A stretch of DNA of 6,534 nucleotides, taken from positions 1-6,534 of the forward strand of contig JAESTE010000093.1 in NCBI GenBank assembly GCA_016763735.1. The letters are read 5' to 3'. How positions within the stretch are numbered: position 1 is the stretch's first letter; every line of letters starts with the position of its first letter. A model generated the notes under the pieces. It made no database searches. It was not told where the DNA came from and saw nothing but the letters and a program-made list of their open reading frames with translations. Source of the stretch: Nitrospinaceae bacterium (GTDB lineage: Bacteria > Nitrospinota > Nitrospinia > Nitrospinales > VA-1). Shown one piece after another: positions 4,527-6,534 of this stretch. Both the position numbers and the translations under genes were made by a program.

Positions 4527-5245
4527 TGAGCAAACAGACCCACCGTGAAGTGAAATACCCAAGAATGTCGGACAATAAACTTTCCGACTACATGAATGCT
4601 TCTGAACAAGTCCGGCGAGGTATATTACAGAGTTGTAAATACCAAAGAAAAACAGCTGTTATTCAGCACCGAGAAGCCAAGAAAATCATAGCTGAATCAA
4701 TGACTAATGGCAAATTGGATATTGTGACCTTGAAGCATAAACTTGAAATTTTTGAGGGTAGAATCACCGACACACAGTTTGAGGAAGACGTTAAGCAACA
4801 CAACATAGATTATGTTAATAATGTGTTACGCATGGGATTCTCAGGATTAAGCGGGAGCGATTTTCAACGAACTACTAAATCGCGGAAACTCGATTTTTAC
4901 GGGACAGAAATCTCTTTTTTCCCCGAAATGCTGGTTACCAGAACGAACGCAAGAAACAATCGAAAAATTGGCGCTTTGAATTTCCGGTACAGTAAATCTG
5001 CAAAACTGCCAGATGAAACAGCAACGTATCAATCTGCCCTGATGTTCGGGGCCTTGAAGGTAGATCCGTTTGAACCGGAAGCGTCTCCCGAACACGCGCT
5101 TTGCCAAACGCTTGATGGATTTAACGGCAAAGTTTATTGCGCGCCGACTAATGCAATTTACCTTTACAACGAAATGAAGGCCGCTTGCGGGTCTGTGGCG
5201 ATGCAATGGCCAAACATTGAGCCACCCAAAAGCGCGGTCCTGTGA
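4526..5245 (+). CDS. 239-residue protein of unknown function, probable accessory cargo
   Basis: A soluble-looking protein with no signal peptide or membrane span. Residues 18-105 are mainly helical and charged, beginning LSDYMNASEQVRRGILQSCK. From about 108 to 180 the pattern is mixed strand and helix, including KLDFYGTEISFFPEML (121-136) and a conserved-looking KIGALNFRYSKSAKLPDETA (147-166). The C-terminus contains Cys193, Cys205 and Cys221 and closes with QWPNIEPPKS. I cannot assign a family. The segment 120-180 could be the core of an enzyme or nucleic-acid-binding fold, but I see no diagnostic catalytic set. AAGGA six bases upstream supports the start. It lies in the region between the two operator clusters, where lysogen-expressed defence or fitness genes are common, and faces a small divergent gene. 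Confidence 0.8.
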   Translation: MSKQTHREVKYPRMSDNKLSDYMNASEQVRRGILQSCKYQRKTAVIQHREAKKIIAESMTNGKLDIVTLKHKLEIFEGRITDTQFEEDVKQHNIDYVNNVLRMGFSGLSGSDFQRTTKSRKLDFYGTEISFFPEMLVTRTNARNNRKIGALNFRYSKSAKLPDETATYQSALMFGALKVDPFEPEASPEHALCQTLDGFNGKVYCAPTNAIYLYNEMKAACGSVAMQWPNIEPPKSAVL

Positions 5246-5264
5246 CGAGCGCAACGCTATAGAG

Positions 5265-5284
5265 TAACTAACTAACTAACTAAC
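5265..5284. repeat. (TAAC)5 tetranucleotide repeat
   Basis: Five uninterrupted TAAC units lie 20 bases after the stop of the 239-residue gene. Because four is not a multiple of three, the tract places TAA stops in all three plus-strand frames. It may be a slippage-prone microsatellite or a safeguard stop block ahead of the structured region. It ends 4 bp before a candidate -35. Confidence 0.8.
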
Positions 5285-5288
5285 TGAC

Positions 5289-5317
5289 TTGGGTTGTTAT
5301 TATTGTTTGTTTTCTAA
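5289..5317 (+). promoter_or_regulatory. Candidate promoter for the structured RNA
   Basis: TTGGGT (5289-5294) and TTCTAA (5312-5317; alternatively TCTAAT one base on) are separated by 17 bases of T-rich sequence. This gives a plausible sigma70-type promoter with initiation near 5324. It lies in the right place to make a transcript of about 330 nt ending at the terminator at 5628-5657. Neither hexamer is strong. Confidence 0.4.
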
Positions 5318-5324
5318 TCCCTGA

Positions 5325-5657
5325 CCGCTGGAAGCCTTGAGGAGAGGGCATAGGATGAAACAGTCCCGCCCCCTATAGGCAGAACCGTTCCACCCCGCCA
5401 CGATCTGACCAGCCGGAGCCGCCTGTCGTGTCGGACAGCCATAGTGCTGCAACGCCTATAGCCTCTCTCCCTACTTTATCGACATTGATGCATGTCGGCT
5501 GACCACCCTCGGAGATTTAGGACCGGGTGTTGTCTATGTCAGCGTCCCGTGGTAGATATAAACCATTCGTTATATGGTTGAGACCGCCACCGCCTTTATT
5601 TGCGTCCAGTCTCATTTTAAATCTTTAGGCTCTAGCGAGAAATCGCCGGGGCCTTTT
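5325..5657 (+). ncRNA. Candidate structured non-coding RNA ending at an intrinsic terminator
   Basis: No ORF of useful size exists here, but helices are dense. GGAGAGGG (5341-5348) pairs with CCTCTCTCC (5462-5470) with a one-base bulge. Directly inside it CTATAGGC (5373-5380) pairs with GCCTATAG (5454-5461), and within that CTGTC/GACAG (5423-5438) forms a hairpin. Downstream are CGACAT/ATGTCG (5480-5497) and AACCAT/ATGGTT (5561-5579), then the terminator. A weak promoter precedes the region. The nested, adjacent arms point to an RNA selected for structure. It does not match tmRNA, RNase P RNA, 6S or group I/II introns by the conserved motifs I know. A seven-codon frame at 5354-5377 (MKQSRPL) follows GAGG but may be fortuitous. 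The boundaries are approximate. Confidence 0.5.
5628..5657 (+). terminator. Strong rho-independent terminator with GAAA tetraloop
   Basis: GGCTCTAGCGA (5628-5638) pairs with TCGCCGGGGCC (5643-5653) with a single A-C mismatch and two G-T pairs, closing a GAAA tetraloop, followed by TTTTGCTTT. Orientation is plus: the minus strand lacks a good T-run. This is the best terminator in the window, and it ends a transcript that contains no protein gene after 5245. Confidence 0.8.
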
Positions 5658-5663
5658 GCTTTG

Positions 5664-5914
5664 AGCCCCTGACTCCGGTAACGTCAGGACATCTTTGCGC
5701 AAGGAATCTCAGATGAGACACGCCGACCGCAAAGTAGGCTGTATTCAGCAACCTGTGTCCCTGACTGAATCAGGGGCTAAGGCGAATCTTGCATCAATGA
5801 TGCAGGGCAACTCGCCGAATGAATGCCGCAGATCATGAGCTGCGACACTCGACCGCCAGCTAGGGCGGGATACAAGTACTTCCAAAATCAACCCTTTCAG
5901 GTTGGTTCCGGAAC
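5664..5914 (+). ncRNA. Second structured RNA block or leader, with mutually exclusive helices
   Basis: AGCCCCTGA (5664-5672) is perfectly complementary to TCAGGGGCT (5770-5778), 9 bp over 97 bases. Each arm also has a local partner: CCTGAC with GTCAGG (5668-5688), and CCCTGA with TCAGGG (5759-5775), so the long helix and the local hairpins cannot coexist. Inside are CTTTGCG/CGCAAAG (5693-5699, 5728-5734) enclosing TCTC/GAGA, and GCTG/CAGC (5738-5749). Downstream follow GGCGA/TCGCC (5781-5785, 5812-5816) enclosing TGCATC/GATGCA (5790-5804), then CGCAG/CTGCG (5827-5844), CCGCC/GGCGG (5853-5868), CAACC/GGTTG (5889-5904) and the palindrome GTTCCGGAAC (5905-5914). It runs up to the ribosome site of a 29-residue peptide, so it may be that gene's regulatory leader rather than a separate RNA. 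Confidence 0.5.
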
Positions 5915-5935
5915 TGCCTGTTGGAGTTTTCAGCG

Positions 5936-6025
5936 ATGAAAAAACCTACAGTATCGATCACCATCAATGTGAATATCGCTCTTTGCTTGTTTGGCATTGC
6001 CGCCATAATCACTGCGATCTGGTAA
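5936..6025 (+). CDS. 29-residue hydrophobic membrane peptide
   Basis: GGAG nine bases upstream precedes an ATG opening a 29-codon frame: MKKPTVSITINVNIALCLFG, then a hydrophobic Ala/Ile-rich end closing in Trp. Two lysines at the N-terminus and a span over about residues 12-29 predict one transmembrane helix with the N-terminus in the cytoplasm. A terminator-like hairpin begins two bases after the TAA, giving a complete small cistron. The upstream 250 bases are highly structured. Size, hydrophobicity and structured leader recall type I toxins such as TisB (also 29 residues), but there is no sequence similarity that I can assert. It could equally be a small phage membrane regulator. Confidence 0.6.
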   Translation: MKKPTVSITINVNIALCLFGIAAIITAIW

Positions 6026-6027
6026 TC

Positions 6028-6057
6028 CGGGCCTCGTCAGAAACGGCGGGGCCTTTT
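6028..6057 (+). terminator. Probable terminator of the 29-residue peptide gene
   Basis: CCTCGT (6032-6037) can pair with ACGGCGG (6043-6049) with one bulged C and one G-T pair around the loop CAGAA. GGCC and TTTTGGCTTT follow. The tail GGGGCCTTTTG(G)CTTT is nearly the same as at the strong terminator at 5628-5657, suggesting duplication or convergent use of the same design. It would insulate the repressor-controlled promoter that begins about 50 bp later. Confidence 0.55.
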
Positions 6058-6096
6058 GGCTTTCTATTCCAAGTATTTTATAAAAACAAGAAAAAT

Positions 6097-6111
6097 CGTA
6101 CAAAAAGTACT
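6097..6111. promoter_or_regulatory. Operator 3 (GTAC-N5-GTAC)
   Basis: CGTACAAAAAGTACT matches the two operators of the immunity switch in arm sequence and spacing. It ends on the first base of the -35 hexamer TTGACC, so a bound protein would block access to the promoter. It lies 26 bp centre to centre from operator 4. Confidence 0.72.
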
Positions 6112-6139
6112 TGACCATATATCGTACATAATGTACTAA
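6111..6139 (+). promoter_or_regulatory. Repressor-controlled rightward promoter
   Basis: TTGACC (6111-6116) and TACTAA (6134-6139) are separated by exactly 17 bases, the best sigma70-type promoter I see in the window. Operator 4 fills the spacer and enters the -10, and operator 3 abuts the -35. Transcription would begin near 6146, giving a leader of about 88 bases before the ATG at 6234. Silence in the lysogen and activation on induction are the expected behaviour. Confidence 0.7.
6123..6137. promoter_or_regulatory. Operator 4 (GTAC-N5-GTAC)
   Basis: CGTACATAATGTACT shares a 14-base core, GTACATAATGTACT, with operator 1 read on its minus strand. In both cases the core sits at the same place between -35 and -10, strong evidence that one regulator controls both promoters. 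Confidence 0.75.
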
Positions 6140-6233
6140 TATCTTCATCACCGCAGCAAATGCCTCGGTGCCAGAGACGCAAGACGGGCAGTTAGTCCCT
6201 GATCTCTCTGAAGGAATTGAAGGGATAGAACGC

Positions 6234-6534
6234 ATGTCGAATGTTTTAAAAATCACCAAAGATGATCTGGACAAAAATAATATTTACGTTGGTGACGCCG
6301 ATGTAACGAATTTCAGCGGATCGATTGAAATCGAAGCCAATCTTGGATGTGTGAAATTCACAACCAGTGTTCGAGCAAGCAACCACATTCTGGCGAAAGC
6401 TGGCTCCGGCATTGAAGCTGGCTTGGGCATCGAAGCTGGCTCCTGCATCAAAGCTGGCTCCGGCATCAAAGCTGGCTGGGGCATCGAAGCTGGCTCCGGC
6501 ATCGAAGCTGGCTACGGCATCAAAGCTGGCTACG
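6234..6534 (+). CDS. Hexapeptide-repeat (AGxGI[E/K]) protein, 3' end cut by window
   Basis: The first 100 residues are visible. Residues 1-52 form a non-repetitive N-terminal domain (MSNVLKITKDDLDKNNIYVG, then beta-prone NFSGSIEIEANLGCVKFTTS). From residue 56 on, six-residue units with consensus A-G-x-G-I-E/K repeat seven times and continue past the edge. The x position varies between Ser, Leu, Trp and Tyr, and one unit has Cys for Gly. Regular hexads with Gly and Ile suggest a beta-helix or beta-roll-like stack; similar GIEAG/GIKAG runs occur in uncharacterised phage and bacterial proteins. GAAGGGA eight bases upstream supports the ATG. The frame is open upstream to 6132 with a GTG at 6168, but no ribosome site is seen there. 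Expression should follow repressor release from operators 3 and 4. Function unknown. Confidence 0.8.
   Translation, partial: MSNVLKITKDDLDKNNIYVGDADVTNFSGSIEIEANLGCVKFTTSVRASNHILAKAGSGIEAGLGIEAGSCIKAGSGIKAGWGIEAGSGIEAGYGIKAGY
6399..6534 (+). repeat. In-frame 18-bp tandem repeat
   Basis: Seven full units of GCTGGCNNCGGCATCRAA (with minor changes) run from 6399 to 6524 and an eighth is cut at the window end. Near-identity at the DNA level, including silent positions, indicates recent expansion and likely copy-number variation by slippage or recombination. The frame is kept because 18 is a multiple of three. Confidence 0.92.

Noticed and set aside
4847..5254. Minus-strand 135-codon frame
   Set aside because: Antisense to the 239-residue gene, basic and Arg/Phe-rich, typical of a shadow frame.
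5325..5914. tmRNA, RNase P RNA, group I or II intron
   Set aside because: None of the conserved core motifs of these RNAs that I know could be found, and no tRNA-like acceptor with CCA or domain V hairpin is visible.
5902..6114. Plus-strand 70-codon frame with a TTG start
   Set aside because: It overlaps the 29-codon gene in another frame, runs through the terminator and into operator 3, and has no ribosome site.
6160..6195. Eleven-codon leader frame (MPRCQRRKTGS) upstream of the repeat protein
   Set aside because: No ribosome site; a leader-peptide role cannot be supported from sequence.
5930..6274. Minus-strand 114-codon frame
   Set aside because: It crosses the terminator, both operators and the rightward promoter, with no sign of its own start signals.
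6284..6502. Minus-strand ORF with Met-Pro-Glu-Pro-Ala-type repeats
   Set aside because: It is the antisense reading of the 18-bp coding repeats; it has no ribosome site, and the plus frame has one plus a promoter.
6399..6534. Possible CRISPR-like direct repeats
   Set aside because: Units are contiguous without spacers, 18 bp, in frame and protein-coding.
1..6534. tRNA genes, attachment sites, integrase or transposase
   Set aside because: No cloverleaf with a T-loop, no long direct repeat pair at the edges and no recombinase motifs were seen.

Overview
The window looks like the immunity and early-gene region of a temperate phage integrated in an alphaproteobacterium. The host assignment rests mainly on a GapR/DUF2312-type protein, a family typical of Alphaproteobacteria and their phages, and is supported by the style of the LexA-like repressor and the Cro-like gene. 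Base composition is moderate, near half G+C by eye. No integrase, attachment site, tRNA, structural phage gene or CRISPR array is visible, so the prophage must extend beyond at least one edge.

Left arm (1-2822, minus strand). A leftward gene train starts at a Cro-like regulator (2822-2577) and runs through a 33-residue membrane peptide, a doubtful 131-codon frame, a helix-turn-helix-like protein, a GapR homologue, a beta-class DNA methyltransferase and a 45-residue basic peptide to a RusA-type Holliday junction resolvase cut by the window start. Almost every junction is a 4-base ATGA stop/start overlap, so the genes are probably one translationally coupled early operon for DNA metabolism and modification. 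At 2087-2482 two gene models conflict: a minus-strand frame that completes the chain, and a plus-strand 51-residue ORF with a good ribosome binding site.

Immunity switch (2823-3513). The Cro-like gene and a divergent CI/LexA-like repressor (S24 peptidase, autocleavable) face away from each other across 82 bp. This gap holds two 15-bp palindromes of the form GTAC-N5-GTAC. Two more copies lie 3.2 kb away at 6097-6137, one upstream of and one inside a well-formed sigma70-type promoter that faces the last gene. By eye these are the only four copies in the window. The repressor therefore probably holds two promoters silent: the leftward early operon and a rightward gene at the window end.

Accessory segment (3514-6060). 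Between the two operator clusters lie genes that could be expressed from the prophage: a small lipoprotein (3639-4088), a tightly divergent pair of unrecognised genes (4285-4512 minus, 4526-5245 plus) whose Shine-Dalgarno sites share one palindrome, and then about 690 bp without a sizeable gene. That stretch is rich in nested inverted repeats. It contains a near-ideal intrinsic terminator at 5628-5657, a second structured block with mutually exclusive pairings, and a 29-residue hydrophobic peptide at 5936-6025 followed by another terminator-like hairpin. I read it as one or two structured RNAs plus a tiny membrane peptide, possibly resembling a type I toxin locus.

Right end (6097-6534). The operator-controlled promoter drives a protein whose C-terminal half is a run of near-perfect 18-bp, six-residue repeats (consensus AGxGI[E/K]). 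It is cut by the window end.
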